Positions 8,910 through 17,322 of a stretch of 52,954 bases of DNA are shown one piece after another. Position 1 is the stretch's first letter, and each line of letters starts with the position of its first letter. The position numbers and the translations under genes were made by a program. The notes under the pieces are model-generated. The model had not been told where the DNA came from, ran no database searches, and saw only the letters and a program-made list of their open reading frames with translations. Source of the stretch: Candidatus Omnitrophota bacterium (GTDB lineage Bacteria; Omnitrophota; Gorgyraeia; Gygaellales; Profunditerraquicolaceae); the NCBI GenBank assembly GCA_028712505.1, contig JAQTQC010000009.1, forward strand, positions 1 to 52,954. The letters are read 5' to 3'.

Positions 8910-10094
8910 CTACCTTTTGTAAGGCATTCCCCAAAGTTTAATAAACCCTTCAGCTAACTTCTGGTCAAATTTATCTTCCTTGCCGTAAGTACTTAATTCT
9001 TTTTTATAAAGGGAATTGGCGGATTTTCTCCCCACGACAACACAGCTCCCTTTTGATAACCTTAATTTAATAGTGCCGCTGACCAGTTTTTGTGTCTTCT
9101 CCACGAAACCGTCCAGGGCCTCCTTTAAAGCGGAAAACCATAAACCATAATAAACTAAATCCGCGTACTTAAGGCTGATCATCTCCTTGAAATGCGTCAA
9201 CTCCCGGTCAAGGACTAGGGCCTCCAGCTCCTTATGTGCAGTATAAAGAATAGTCCCAGCCGGAGCTTCATAGATCTCCCGAGACTTAATCCCCACCAGC
9301 CGATTCTCCACCATATCGCTTCTACCAACGCCAAATTGTCCACCTACCTCATTCAGGTAAGTGATAATTTCCTTTAATTTAAGCGCCTTGCCGTCAATCT
9401 TAACGGGTACGCCTTTGGAAAAAGTTACTTCGATATACCGGGGATAGCTTGAGGTATGTGTCGGACTCTTGGTAATCATATAAGCGTCTTCCGGAGGCTC
9501 CTGCTCCAGATTCTCCAAAATACCAGCTTCAATACTGATTCCCCAGATATTCCGGTCAATACTATAAGGCTTCTTTTTAGTTACATCTATCGGGATATTA
9601 AATTTCAACGCGTAATCAATCTCTTCCTCGCGTGATTTGAATTCCCAATCACGCACCGGAGCGATAATCTCCAATTTCGGATCTAATATCCCTACGGCAA
9701 CCTCAAGCCTCACCTGATCATTACCTTTGCCGGTACAGCCATGGGCAACCGCAGTCGCTTTTTCTTTATGCGCGATCTGCACCAGGTATTTAGCGATCAA
9801 GGGACGACCCAATGCCGTTGCTAAAAGATATTTGCCTTCATAAACAGCATTAGCTTTTAAAGCCGGGACAATAAAATCTTTGATAAACTCTTCCTGCAGA
9901 TCGCGGATATAAACCTTTGTAGCTCCGGCAGCTAAAGCCCGTGCTTCGATCGCTTCAAAGCTTTCGCCCTGGCCTAATCCCTGGCCCAGGTCAGCCACAA
10001 AACAGATTACTTCATAACCCCTCTCCTTCAACCATCTAACTATGCAAGAGGTATCCAACCCGCCTGAATAAGCTAATACCACCTTTTTCATCAT
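8910..10094 (-). CDS. argG: Argininosuccinate synthase
   Basis: ATP-dependent joining of citrulline and aspartate. The N-terminal PP-loop is LAYSGGLDTSC, followed by AHGCTGKGNDQVR and the IAPVRDWEF region; IDRNIWGISIE and the C-terminal oligomerisation helix region are present. Its 394 residues are usual. Two in-frame ATGs (10094 and 10091) both fit the upstream AGGAGAG. It lies 22 nt after argF and ahead of argH, which takes its product. Confidence 0.97.
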   Translation of the reverse strand: MMKKVVLAYSGGLDTSCIVRWLKERGYEVICFVADLGQGLGQGESFEAIEARALAAGATKVYIRDLQEEFIKDFIVPALKANAVYEGKYLLATALGRPLIAKYLVQIAHKEKATAVAHGCTGKGNDQVRLEVAVGILDPKLEIIAPVRDWEFKSREEEIDYALKFNIPIDVTKKKPYSIDRNIWGISIEAGILENLEQEPPEDAYMITKSPTHTSSYPRYIEVTFSKGVPVKIDGKALKLKEIITYLNEVGGQFGVGRSDMVENRLVGIKSREIYEAPAGTILYTAHKELEALVLDRELTHFKEMISLKYADLVYYGLWFSALKEALDGFVEKTQKLVSGTIKLRLSKGSCVVVGRKSANSLYKKELSTYGKEDKFDQKLAEGFIKLWGMPYKR

Positions 10095-10116
10095 CGCTCT
10101 CCTAATCTGGATAAAT

Positions 10117-11049
10117 TCACAGAAACCGCTGATTCTTACCTAGTAATTTTATTAAAATCGCTTTCTGCACATGCATTCTATTTTCTGCCTGGTCAAAAAC
10201 AATTGAATTCTTGCTCTCCATAACCTCGTCGGTTATCTCCTCACCTCTATGCGCAGGAAGACAATGCATAACCAGAACGTTTTCCGTTGCATTAGATAGG
10301 AGTTTAGTATTGATCTGAAAATCTTTAAAAATAACCTTCCTCTTGTTGATCTCTTCTTCCTGGCCCATACTTGCCCAAACATCAGTATAGACTACCTGGG
10401 CATCCTTAACCGCACTAAACGGGTCTTCGCTAATCGTTATCCGGCCGCCGCTAACTTTAGCGGCTGCCTGCGACGATTTTACGACCTCATCCGTAGGGGC
10501 ATATCCTTTAGGGGTAGCTACGGAAATATCCATTCCGGTTTTAGCCGCGGCAAAAAGCAGAGAGTTACAGACATTGTTGCCATCTCCGACATAAGCCAGC
10601 GTAACTTTCTTCAACGTCTTTAATTTTTCCTTGATCGTAAAAAGATCAGCCAACGCCTGGCAGGGATGCGAATAATCCGACAAACCGTTTATCACCGGCA
10701 CGCTCGCAGAAGTAGCCATATCCAGGCAATTTTTATGTTCAAATGTCCTTAAAACTATCCCATCAACATAGCGGGAGATAGTCCTGGATACATCCCCGAT
10801 AGTTTCTCTGACCCCTAAATTAATCTCCTGGGGAGACAGATAGAGAGAATTACCTCCTAACTGATACATCCCCACCTCAAAAGAAACCCGCGTCCTGTTC
10901 GACGGCTTCTGAAAAATTAAAGCCAGGGTTTTCCCGGATAAAGATTTAGCAAATTTATTCTTATTTTTCTTAAGCTGCTGGCTAAGCTTGAGGATAGAAT
11001 CAATCTCCGCTGAATTCAAGTCCCCGATTGAAAGCAGATCTTTTTTCAT
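10117..11049 (-). CDS. argF: Ornithine carbamoyltransferase
   Basis: Makes citrulline from ornithine and carbamoyl phosphate. Carbamoyl-phosphate binding is shown by KPSNRTRVSFE (SxRT motif) and the HPCQALAD motif. YVGDGNNVCNS binds ornithine, and HCLPAHRGEEI contains the catalytic Cys. Length about 310 residues. I chose the ATG at 11049, which shares one base with the argD stop (TAATG); an upstream ATG at 11058 would add three residues. No carbamoyl-phosphate synthase gene is in the window. Confidence 0.96.
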   Translation of the reverse strand: MKKDLLSIGDLNSAEIDSILKLSQQLKKNKNKFAKSLSGKTLALIFQKPSNRTRVSFEVGMYQLGGNSLYLSPQEINLGVRETIGDVSRTISRYVDGIVLRTFEHKNCLDMATSASVPVINGLSDYSHPCQALADLFTIKEKLKTLKKVTLAYVGDGNNVCNSLLFAAAKTGMDISVATPKGYAPTDEVVKSSQAAAKVSGGRITISEDPFSAVKDAQVVYTDVWASMGQEEEINKRKVIFKDFQINTKLLSNATENVLVMHCLPAHRGEEITDEVMESKNSIVFDQAENRMHVQKAILIKLLGKNQRFL

Positions 11050-12233
11050 TATGCGCACTCCTTGAAAACTTCTCCTAATATTTTTACTGCTTTATCAATT
11101 TCATTCCTACTGATATTTATCGCCGGCATCAGCCTCAATACTCTATCGTGCGTACAATTAATCAATAAACCTTTCTCCGCGCATTTCTGCGGAATCAGCT
11201 TTGCATCAATATTCAACTCCACGCCGAACATCAGACCTATACCCCGCACATCTTTAATTATCGGATAAGTTGCTTTTAAAAGCTTGAGCTTCTCTCCAAG
11301 GTATTCACCCATAACCTGGCAATTCTTAAGCAGCTTTTCCTTCTGGATCGCCCTGAACACTCCTAAAGCCGCCTTGCAAATTACCGGCCCGCCGCCAAAA
11401 GTAGAGGCATGCATACCAGGAGCGATCAAATCGCTGAATTCCTTTTTTACTATCATAACTCCGATAGGCAGGCCTCCCCCCAAGGCTTTGGCCAGAGTCA
11501 CCACATCAGGAGTAATGCCATAATTTTGATAAGCGAACATTTTACCAGTCCTGCCGATACCGGTCTGCACCTCATCAACAATTAAAAGTATTTTCTTTTC
11601 ATCGCATATCTTCCTGAGCTCCAGGATAAAATCTTTATCGGCAATATTTATCCCACCTTCTCCCTGGACAAGCTCAAGCAGAACAGCAGCTGTTTTATCG
11701 CTAAGCGCCTGCTTGAAAGCGGCAAGATCGTTAAACTTTACCTGCTTGAAACCTTCAGGCATCGGGCAGAAACCGTCTTGATATTTCTTCTGGCCCGTAG
11801 CCGCAAGTGTTGCTAATGTCCTGCCATGAAAGGCATTTTCAAAAGTGATAACTTCATATTTTCCGGCAGGTGCGCCGAATTTTCTGGCTAATTTAATCGC
11901 TCCCTCATTAGCCTCTGCCCCGGAGTTAGCAAAAAAAACCTTGCCTGGAAAACTCCAGTAGATTAATTCCTTTGCCAGCTTTGCCTGGAATGGATGATAA
12001 TAATTATTCGGGATAAAGATAAGCTTACCCACCTGATCCCGGATACCCTGCATAACTTTAGGGTGGCAATGCCCTAAACTACCCACCCCCCAACCCGGGA
12101 AGAAATCCAAGTACACCTTACCCTGAATATCCCAGAGCCGCGAGCCTTTGCCTTTAACAAAGACAAGCGGAACCTTGTTATAAGTAGGCATTATGTTCTC
12201 TTTATAAACTTGAAATATCTCTTCTAACTTCAT
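11049..12233 (-). CDS. argD: Acetylornithine aminotransferase
   Basis: A class III PLP aminotransferase. It transaminates N-acetylglutamate semialdehyde to N-acetylornithine; related enzymes may also work on succinyl-diaminopimelate. Seen: FANSGAEANEGAIKLAR, NAFHGRT, LIVDEVQTGIGRTGK, and the PLP lysine in TLAKALGGGLPIG. Its 394 residues are typical of ArgD, shorter than GABA or beta-alanine transaminases. The start overlaps the argB stop by 4 nt. Position between argB and argF makes ArgD the best call. Confidence 0.95.
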   Translation of the reverse strand: MKLEEIFQVYKENIMPTYNKVPLVFVKGKGSRLWDIQGKVYLDFFPGWGVGSLGHCHPKVMQGIRDQVGKLIFIPNNYYHPFQAKLAKELIYWSFPGKVFFANSGAEANEGAIKLARKFGAPAGKYEVITFENAFHGRTLATLAATGQKKYQDGFCPMPEGFKQVKFNDLAAFKQALSDKTAAVLLELVQGEGGINIADKDFILELRKICDEKKILLIVDEVQTGIGRTGKMFAYQNYGITPDVVTLAKALGGGLPIGVMIVKKEFSDLIAPGMHASTFGGGPVICKAALGVFRAIQKEKLLKNCQVMGEYLGEKLKLLKATYPIIKDVRGIGLMFGVELNIDAKLIPQKCAEKGLLINCTHDRVLRLMPAINISRNEIDKAVKILGEVFKECA

Positions 12234-13084
12234 TTTACAATCTCAGTCCCGATACCCTTGTCAGTAAAAATCTCCAAAAGCAATCCATGCGGGGTGCGCG
12301 CATCGATAATATGTGTTTTCTTTACCCCCCCGTTTATCGCTACCACACAGGCATCCACTTTAGGGATCATCCCCTGTTGGATAATCTTGCTTTCGATCAA
12401 CCCTTTTACCTCCTCGACCTTTAAAGTAGAGATAAAAGAATTCTTATCCTCGGCATTACGCATGATCCCTTTGACGTTAGTCATCAAAACAAACTTTTCC
12501 GCCTGGATGCTTGCGGCAATACTGGCAGCTGCTTCATCCGCATTCACATTATAAGTTTTCTTATCCTTACCTCTGCCCATAGGCAAAACCACGACTATTT
12601 TATCTTTTCTCAGTTCCTCATTTAACAAACCGGTATTAATTTCTTTAATATTACCCACCAGGCCGATATCTATCTTTGTTTTTTTCTTCTCAACCTGGAT
12701 TAAATCGTCATTCTTGCCGTTTAAGCCAACCGCCTTGCCCCCCAGGTCATTAATCTCCTTTACAATCATCTCATTTAAAACCTGCAGTTCCTCTTCAACC
12801 AGTTTCAAGGTCTCTTCATCGGTAACCCGCATTCCCTCGACGAATTCCGTCTTTTTTCCCGAAGCGCGCATGCGGTCGCTAATATTCGGACCGCCGCCAT
12901 GTACGAGGATAGTGCGTAACCCCATAAAATTAAGAAAAACAATGTCCTCCAGGACCCCATTACGGATCTTGGCGTCACCCATAATGCTTCCGCCGTATTT
13001 AATCACGATTACCTTTTTATGGAATCTCTTTATATAAGGCAATGCCTCGATCAAAACATCTGCTTTCCTAATCGCTTCTTCCAT
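12230..13084 (-). CDS. argB: Acetylglutamate kinase
   Basis: Phosphorylates N-acetylglutamate, usually the feedback-controlled step when ArgJ is bifunctional. Amino-acid kinase fold: VIVIKYGGSIMGD, ILVHGGGPNISDRM, and the end of the fold with GMIPKVDACVVAINGGV. The long open frame starts further up (13150), but the ATG at 13084 has AAGGA five bases upstream and gives the normal N-terminus MEEAIRKADVLIEALPYI, so I use it (284 residues). The N-terminal helix ahead of the kinase core is the kind found in arginine-inhibited hexameric enzymes; regulation is inferred. Confidence 0.95.
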   Translation of the reverse strand: MEEAIRKADVLIEALPYIKRFHKKVIVIKYGGSIMGDAKIRNGVLEDIVFLNFMGLRTILVHGGGPNISDRMRASGKKTEFVEGMRVTDEETLKLVEEELQVLNEMIVKEINDLGGKAVGLNGKNDDLIQVEKKKTKIDIGLVGNIKEINTGLLNEELRKDKIVVVLPMGRGKDKKTYNVNADEAAASIAASIQAEKFVLMTNVKGIMRNAEDKNSFISTLKVEEVKGLIESKIIQQGMIPKVDACVVAINGGVKKTHIIDARTPHGLLLEIFTDKGIGTEIVK

Positions 13085-13188
13085 TGTTCCTTTCTTGTGT
13101 ACAGACACAATACCGGCGCAATATCCGTTACCTAACGGATACCAACGCAAAACCTGTTAAGCGTTGAGCACTTATTGACGCCGGGTAT

Positions 13189-14325
13189 CTAGTTATACTC
13201 TGCGTTTATTTTTATATACCCCGGAGTAAGATCAGACGTATAAACAGTAGCCCCTGCCTTACCCCGTGACAGCCCCACCGTAAGTTTAACCTGTTTCTTC
13301 TTCAAAGAGCCTAGTTTTATTTTTAACTGGTTTTCTTGAATTTTTAAACCGCTTGCGCCGACAGCAGCAGCCACTCTTCCGAAATTCGGGTTTTCGCCGA
13401 AAACCGCAGTCTTAAAAAGCGCCGAGTTGGCGATATTTAAAGCCACCCTTCTTGCCTCCTGGAAATCCTTCGCCTGACAGACATCGATTTGAATAAATTT
13501 AGTGGCGCCCTCCGCATCTTTAACCACCATCTTGGCCAGCTCCAAACAAACTAAATCTAATGCCTCTGAGAAATCCTGCAGGCTCTTACCTCCGGAAATG
13601 ATCTTATTCCCCGCGGTGCCATTAGCTAAAACCAAGACTGTATCATTCGTACTCATACATCCATCAACGGAAATGCAGTTGAATGACTTATCCACGGCAA
13701 CACCCAAAGATTTATCCAAAGCGGACTTGGCAATTTTAGCATCGGTCATAATAAAACAAAGCATGGTCGCCATATCCGGAGCAATCATGCCAGCGCCCTT
13801 GGCGATTCCGCACAAGTTGACTGTTTTTGCTCCGATTCCCAAGCTTATACTTACCTCTTTAGCAAAGGTATCCGTGGTCATAATCGCTTTTTCTGCCTTT
13901 TGTATCCCAAGGCAGGATAAACCGGAAACTAATTCTGGTATTTTCTGCTTGATCTTAGCTATATCCAATCTTTTGCCGATAATCCCGGTTGAATTTACTA
14001 ACACGCTATTCCTTGCAATCTTTAGCTCTCGGGCAGCATAACCACAGGTCAACTCGGCGTCCCGGATACCTGCCTTCCCGGTAAAACAATTGGCATTACC
14101 GCTATTGACCAATACAGCCTGAATGTTTTTGGCAGACTTAAGATTCTTCTGAGAGACAATAAGCGGAGCGGCAATAATGCTATTAGTGGTAAACTTAGCG
14201 CTGGCTAAGGCCGGAGGATTAGAATACAACAAAGCTAAATCCAGCTTCCCGGATTTCTTCAATCCGCAGGCAACTCCATTAGCCTGAAAACCGCCCGGCA
14301 ATATTGCTTTTAAGGACTTTTTCAT
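13189..14325 (-). CDS. argJ: Glutamate N-acetyltransferase / ornithine acetyltransferase
   Basis: Recycles acetyl from acetylornithine to glutamate; when bifunctional it also uses acetyl-CoA and replaces ArgA. An Ntn-like, self-processing enzyme: the Thr nucleophile is in GMIAPDMATMLCF, where the subunit break falls just before ATM. NSGNANCFTG near residue 75 and the late GENPNFGRVAAAVGAS are also typical. The usual Asn of IAPNMAT is Asp here, a minor change. Its 378 residues are slightly short. The 4-nt overlap with argC (ATGA) shows coupling. Mono- versus bifunctional cannot be decided by reading. Confidence 0.94.
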   Translation of the reverse strand: MKKSLKAILPGGFQANGVACGLKKSGKLDLALLYSNPPALASAKFTTNSIIAAPLIVSQKNLKSAKNIQAVLVNSGNANCFTGKAGIRDAELTCGYAARELKIARNSVLVNSTGIIGKRLDIAKIKQKIPELVSGLSCLGIQKAEKAIMTTDTFAKEVSISLGIGAKTVNLCGIAKGAGMIAPDMATMLCFIMTDAKIAKSALDKSLGVAVDKSFNCISVDGCMSTNDTVLVLANGTAGNKIISGGKSLQDFSEALDLVCLELAKMVVKDAEGATKFIQIDVCQAKDFQEARRVALNIANSALFKTAVFGENPNFGRVAAAVGASGLKIQENQLKIKLGSLKKKQVKLTVGLSRGKAGATVYTSDLTPGYIKINAEYN

Positions 14326-15356
14326 AGCAATCCGGTAATCTCCGGAATTTTATACATAATATTCATATTCTGTACTGCCTGGGCTGAAGCACCTTTCAAT
14401 AAATTATCGATGGCGCTGATTACAATAATTGTATCCCCGAAATCCTTAACCCCGATATCGCAAAAATTAGTTTTCACTACATCCTTGATCCTGGGAAAAG
14501 CCCCCTCCGCCTTGATGCGGATAAAAGGCTCGTTCTTATAGAATTTCTTAAATAAATCGGTGATATTTTTTGCTTTAAATTTTGCCCCCGGATGCTTCTT
14601 AAGATAAATAGTTGAAAGTATCCCCCGCTCAATCGGTAATAAGTGCGGAACAAAAACTACATCCACTTTTTTACCGGCAATCTTGGAGAGTACCTGATTT
14701 ATTTCAGGCGCATGCTGGTGTATGTTAACCTTGTAAGCCCTGAAATCACCCTGTATTTCAGAAAATAAGAATTCTTTTTCCAGTTTTTTGCCCGCCCCGC
14801 TTACGCCGGATTTAGCATCAATAATTAGGGAACTTAAGTCCGCTAAATTTAACGCCAGCAAAGGGGCAAGCCCCAAAATTATTGACGTAGGATAGCAACC
14901 GGGATTAGCCAGGAGCTTTGCGGTTTTTATCTTTGCCCGGTAAAGTTCAGGCAAACCATAAACCGCTTCTTTTAGGCTTGTTTTATCCTGATGGACAACC
15001 TTATAAAATTTTTCATATACCGACGGGTTATTCAATCTGTAGTCAGCACTTAAATCTATAACCCTCTTGCCCAGGCTTAAAAGCTTTGGCACAAATTTCA
15101 TTGATACGGTATGCGGAAGGGCCAAAAATACCAAATCACAATCTTTCTTGATTTTAAGCCAATCGGGTTTTGTACAGACAAGTTCCAGGCGATGTTTGAA
15201 TTTCGGAAAGACATCAGAAATAACCTGATTGCCTTGGCCGCTTTTGCCGGAATTAAAAAGATGGGTGATCCTGACATTGGGGTGGTTAAGTAACAATTCA
15301 ATGAGCACTTCCCCTGTATGCCCGGTTGCGCCAATTATGCCAACATTGATAATCAT
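14322..15356 (-). CDS. argC: N-acetyl-gamma-glutamyl-phosphate reductase
   Basis: NADPH reduction of acetylglutamyl phosphate to the semialdehyde. N-terminal GIIGATGHTGEVLIELL is the nucleotide-binding turn. ANPGCYPTSIILGLAPL holds the catalytic Cys, and HQHAPEINQ and HLLPIERGILSTIY are family features. Its 344 residues are full length. A GGAG stands ahead of the ATG and a strong promoter lies about 50 bp upstream, so argC opens the arginine operon. Confidence 0.96.
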   Translation of the reverse strand: MIINVGIIGATGHTGEVLIELLLNHPNVRITHLFNSGKSGQGNQVISDVFPKFKHRLELVCTKPDWLKIKKDCDLVFLALPHTVSMKFVPKLLSLGKRVIDLSADYRLNNPSVYEKFYKVVHQDKTSLKEAVYGLPELYRAKIKTAKLLANPGCYPTSIILGLAPLLALNLADLSSLIIDAKSGVSGAGKKLEKEFLFSEIQGDFRAYKVNIHQHAPEINQVLSKIAGKKVDVVFVPHLLPIERGILSTIYLKKHPGAKFKAKNITDLFKKFYKNEPFIRIKAEGAFPRIKDVVKTNFCDIGVKDFGDTIIVISAIDNLLKGASAQAVQNMNIMYKIPEITGLL

Positions 15357-15402
15357 TTACTCTCCGCTTCTATCGATAAAATGACAAATGCATAATTAAA
15401 TC

Positions 15403-15431
15403 ATAATAGAATAAAATCTATCTCCCGTCAA
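15403..15431 (-). promoter_or_regulatory. Sigma70-like promoter of the argC operon
   Basis: On the minus strand TTGACG (15426-15431), 17 bp, then TATTAT (15403-15408). Transcription would start about 40 nt ahead of argC and leave room for its Shine-Dalgarno. This is the cleanest promoter in the window. Confidence 0.75.
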
Positions 15432-15439
15432 GGATTTTT

Positions 15440-15480
15440 CTCGTCGGAACTAAGAAATAGCGGTAACCCATCCTGACGAG
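15440..15480. repeat. Inverted repeat upstream of the argC promoter
   Basis: CTCGTCGGA (15440-15448) pairs with TCCTGACGAG (15471-15480) with a one-base bulge, leaving a 22-nt loop. It sits just upstream of the -35, where a regulator could act, but may belong to the larger inverted-repeat cluster next to it. Confidence 0.45.
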
Positions 15481-15515
15481 CATTTCTCCTCACAGCATTA
15501 TTGATTATATCTGCA

Positions 15516-15604
15516 TATAGGTATTTGATAGCTTTCGCAGCGAATATCGTACTTTCGCCTCTGCGAAAGCACGACCTGAGCGAGAAAACTAGCAGATACC
15601 TATA
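15516..15604. repeat. Nested inverted-repeat element with two alternative hairpins
   Basis: Outer arms TATAGGTAT (15516-15524) and ATACCTATA (15596-15604) enclose GCTTTCGCAG (15531-15540), which is perfectly complementary to CTGCGAAAGC (15561-15570). The same right arm also pairs with TCGTACTTTCGC (15547-15558) against GCGAAAGCACGA (15563-15574) with one mismatch. The two inner hairpins exclude each other. It lies between the rpsI terminator and the argC promoter and carries no gene. It looks like a REP/MITE-type palindromic element. Confidence 0.55.
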
Positions 15605-15612
15605 CGTTATAT

Positions 15613-15641
15613 AAACAAAAAATCCCGCTTTCCAGCGGGAT
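15613..15641 (-). terminator. Rho-independent terminator after rpsI
   Basis: On the minus strand an 8-bp stem (ATCCCGCT with AGCGGGAT, arms at 15634-15641 and 15622-15629), a 4-nt loop and a U-rich tail from the A-run at 15613-15622. It ends the rplM-rpsI transcript 40 nt after the rpsI stop. Confidence 0.85.
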
Positions 15642-15679
15642 CGTTTGCGAAAATTATTATTATAAAAGAGTTCTTCCTC

Positions 15680-16075
15680 CTACCTCTTAGTCCACTGGAA
15701 GCGCTTACGCGCACCCTTTAAGCCATATTTCTTACGCTCCTTCATCCTCGGATCACGGGTTAAATATCCGTTTTTACGAAAGATGTCTTTAAAGCTAGAA
15801 TCCGCGATTAAAAGTGCTCTGGCGATACCCAAACGTAAAGCGCCTGCCTGGCCGGTTAAGCCGCCGCCATTAAGCCTAGCAATAACATTAAATTTGGCCG
15901 CGCTTTCCGTAATTGCCAAAGGCTGTTTAGCGATGATCCGGTCGGTTTCACGCAAAAAATATTTCTCAAAGGGAAGCCCATTGATCGTAATCTGGCCATT
16001 GCCGGATTCCATACGAACCCTGGCGGTTGATTCCTTACGCCTGCCTAATGCTATATATTTAGTTGATTCAGTCAT
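15680..16075 (-). CDS. rpsI: 30S ribosomal protein S9
   Basis: A small-subunit protein whose basic tail reaches the P-site tRNA. It starts YIALGRRKESTARVR, contains GGGLTGQAGALRLGIARAL, RDPRMKERKKYGLKGARK, and ends with the conserved-type Lys-Arg. Its 131 residues are normal. It follows rplM by 6 nt, the standard L13-S9 pair found in almost all bacteria, and is followed by a clear terminator. Confidence 0.97.
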   Translation of the reverse strand: MTESTKYIALGRRKESTARVRMESGNGQITINGLPFEKYFLRETDRIIAKQPLAITESAAKFNVIARLNGGGLTGQAGALRLGIARALLIADSSFKDIFRKNGYLTRDPRMKERKKYGLKGARKRFQWTKR

Positions 16076-16081
16076 CTAATT

Positions 16082-16513
16082 TCAAACCTCCAAAACAATC
16101 GGTTTTAAACCTGTCAATTTATGCTTATCATCTGCATAAACCTTTAATTTCTTGATCAAATCCCTGCCTAACGGACTGATAGGAAGCATCCTTTCCACAG
16201 CTAAACGTATAACTGTAGTCGGATTCTTGGCTAAAAGCTTTTCCAAGACTATCTCGCGCTGCCCTCCCGGATAACCCGAATACCGGCTATAAGTCTTTTG
16301 CTTAAGTTTGCGCCCGGTAACCTTGATTTGAGCGGCATTGATGACAACCACGCAATCGCCCGTATCGACATGAGGGGTAAAAATCGGCTTATGTTTACCT
16401 CTTAGGATAGTGGCAACTTTAACTGCCAGCCTTCCCAGGATCTTCCCTTTGGCGTCAATAATATACCACTTCCTCTTAATATCTTCTGGTCTTGCTGAAT
16501 AGGTCTTTTTCAT
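16082..16513 (-). CDS. rplM: 50S ribosomal protein L13
   Basis: An early-assembly protein of the large subunit. Recognised by KWYIIDAKGKILGRLA at the N-terminus, GDCVVVINAAQIKVTGRKL, YSRYSGYPGG and AVERMLPISPLGR. Its 143 residues are typical. It is first in the L13-S9 operon. Its promoter ends only 9 nt ahead of the ATG and there is no Shine-Dalgarno, so the mRNA appears to be leaderless or nearly so. Confidence 0.97.
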   Translation of the reverse strand: MKKTYSARPEDIKRKWYIIDAKGKILGRLAVKVATILRGKHKPIFTPHVDTGDCVVVINAAQIKVTGRKLKQKTYSRYSGYPGGQREIVLEKLLAKNPTTVIRLAVERMLPISPLGRDLIKKLKVYADDKHKLTGLKPIVLEV

Positions 16514-16522
16514 AGAAAGTTA

Positions 16523-16550
16523 ATTATATCAAAATAATAAATAAAGTCAA
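16523..16550 (-). promoter_or_regulatory. Promoter of rplM-rpsI
   Basis: On the minus strand TTGACT (16545-16550), 16 bp, then a perfect TATAAT (16523-16528). With start about 7 nt downstream, the leader before the rplM ATG (16513) would be only 0-3 nt. Confidence 0.75.
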
Positions 16551-16560
16551 ATAAATTTTT

Positions 16561-17322
16561 CTAATATTTTACCCTTACTAAACACAACCCTTTTGCCGGC
16601 AGGGCCGGTCCGGCAAGCTTACGGTTACGCGATTGCAGAATCTTGCGCATACTTCCCTCTGGAAACCTCCCCCTGCCTATCTCCAATAATGTACCGGCGA
16701 TATTTCTGACCATATTATACAGGAAACTATCCGCCTCTATATCGATATGCAAGAGATTTTTATCCCGGGTAATTTTAATACTCTTAATAGTCCGCACGGG
16801 ATTTCTGTAGCGAAGCTCGGCAGCCCGGAAAGAAGCAAAGTTATGTTTTCCTAAGAGCGCTTTTGATTCTTTACGCATCAAACCAACATCCAAAGGATGG
16901 TGGAAGAAATAAACCCGGGAAGCCAAAAGCGGGGATGAGTATTTCCGGTTCAGAATTGAATAACGGTAAAGTTTGGATTTAGCAGAAAAACGGCTGTTAA
17001 AATCCGGGTTGACCTTGCTTATCCGAGTTACTTTTATATCCTCGGGCAATAAACAATTCAATGCCCAGCGCATCCTTGATAAAGGCATTTTGGATGAACT
17101 TTTAAAATTAGCTACTTGCGAAAGAGCATGTACGCCTGAATCTGTACGACCGGCAACAATCAGCTTGATATCTTCCTGCAGGATTCGCCTGATCACCTGC
17201 TCTAAAACACATTGAATCGTCTTCTTGGGCTGATAATCAGCCCGGGCTTTTGTTTTATTCTGCACCTGCCAGCCATGATAAGCTGAACCATCGTATTCTA
17301 TTTCGAGTTTGAAATTAGGCAT
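16561..17322 (-). CDS. truA: tRNA pseudouridine synthase A
   Basis: Makes pseudouridine at tRNA positions 38-40. The catalytic Asp is in AGRTDSGVHALSQVANF; the N-terminus KLEIEYDGSAYHGWQ and the C-terminal SFLYNMVRNIAGTLLEIGRG are signatures. Its 253 residues are full length. The start lies inside asd (25-nt overlap), and it runs up to the rplM promoter region. It has no metabolic link to its neighbours. Confidence 0.95.
   Translation of the reverse strand: MPNFKLEIEYDGSAYHGWQVQNKTKARADYQPKKTIQCVLEQVIRRILQEDIKLIVAGRTDSGVHALSQVANFKSSSKMPLSRMRWALNCLLPEDIKVTRISKVNPDFNSRFSAKSKLYRYSILNRKYSSPLLASRVYFFHHPLDVGLMRKESKALLGKHNFASFRAAELRYRNPVRTIKSIKITRDKNLLHIDIEADSFLYNMVRNIAGTLLEIGRGRFPEGSMRKILQSRNRKLAGPALPAKGLCLVRVKY

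Noticed and set aside
15380..15410. ArgR box near the argC promoter
   Set aside because: The AT-rich stretch after the -10 (TATGATTTAATTATGCAT) has about five mismatches to the 18-bp ARG box and is not properly symmetric; no argR gene is in view.
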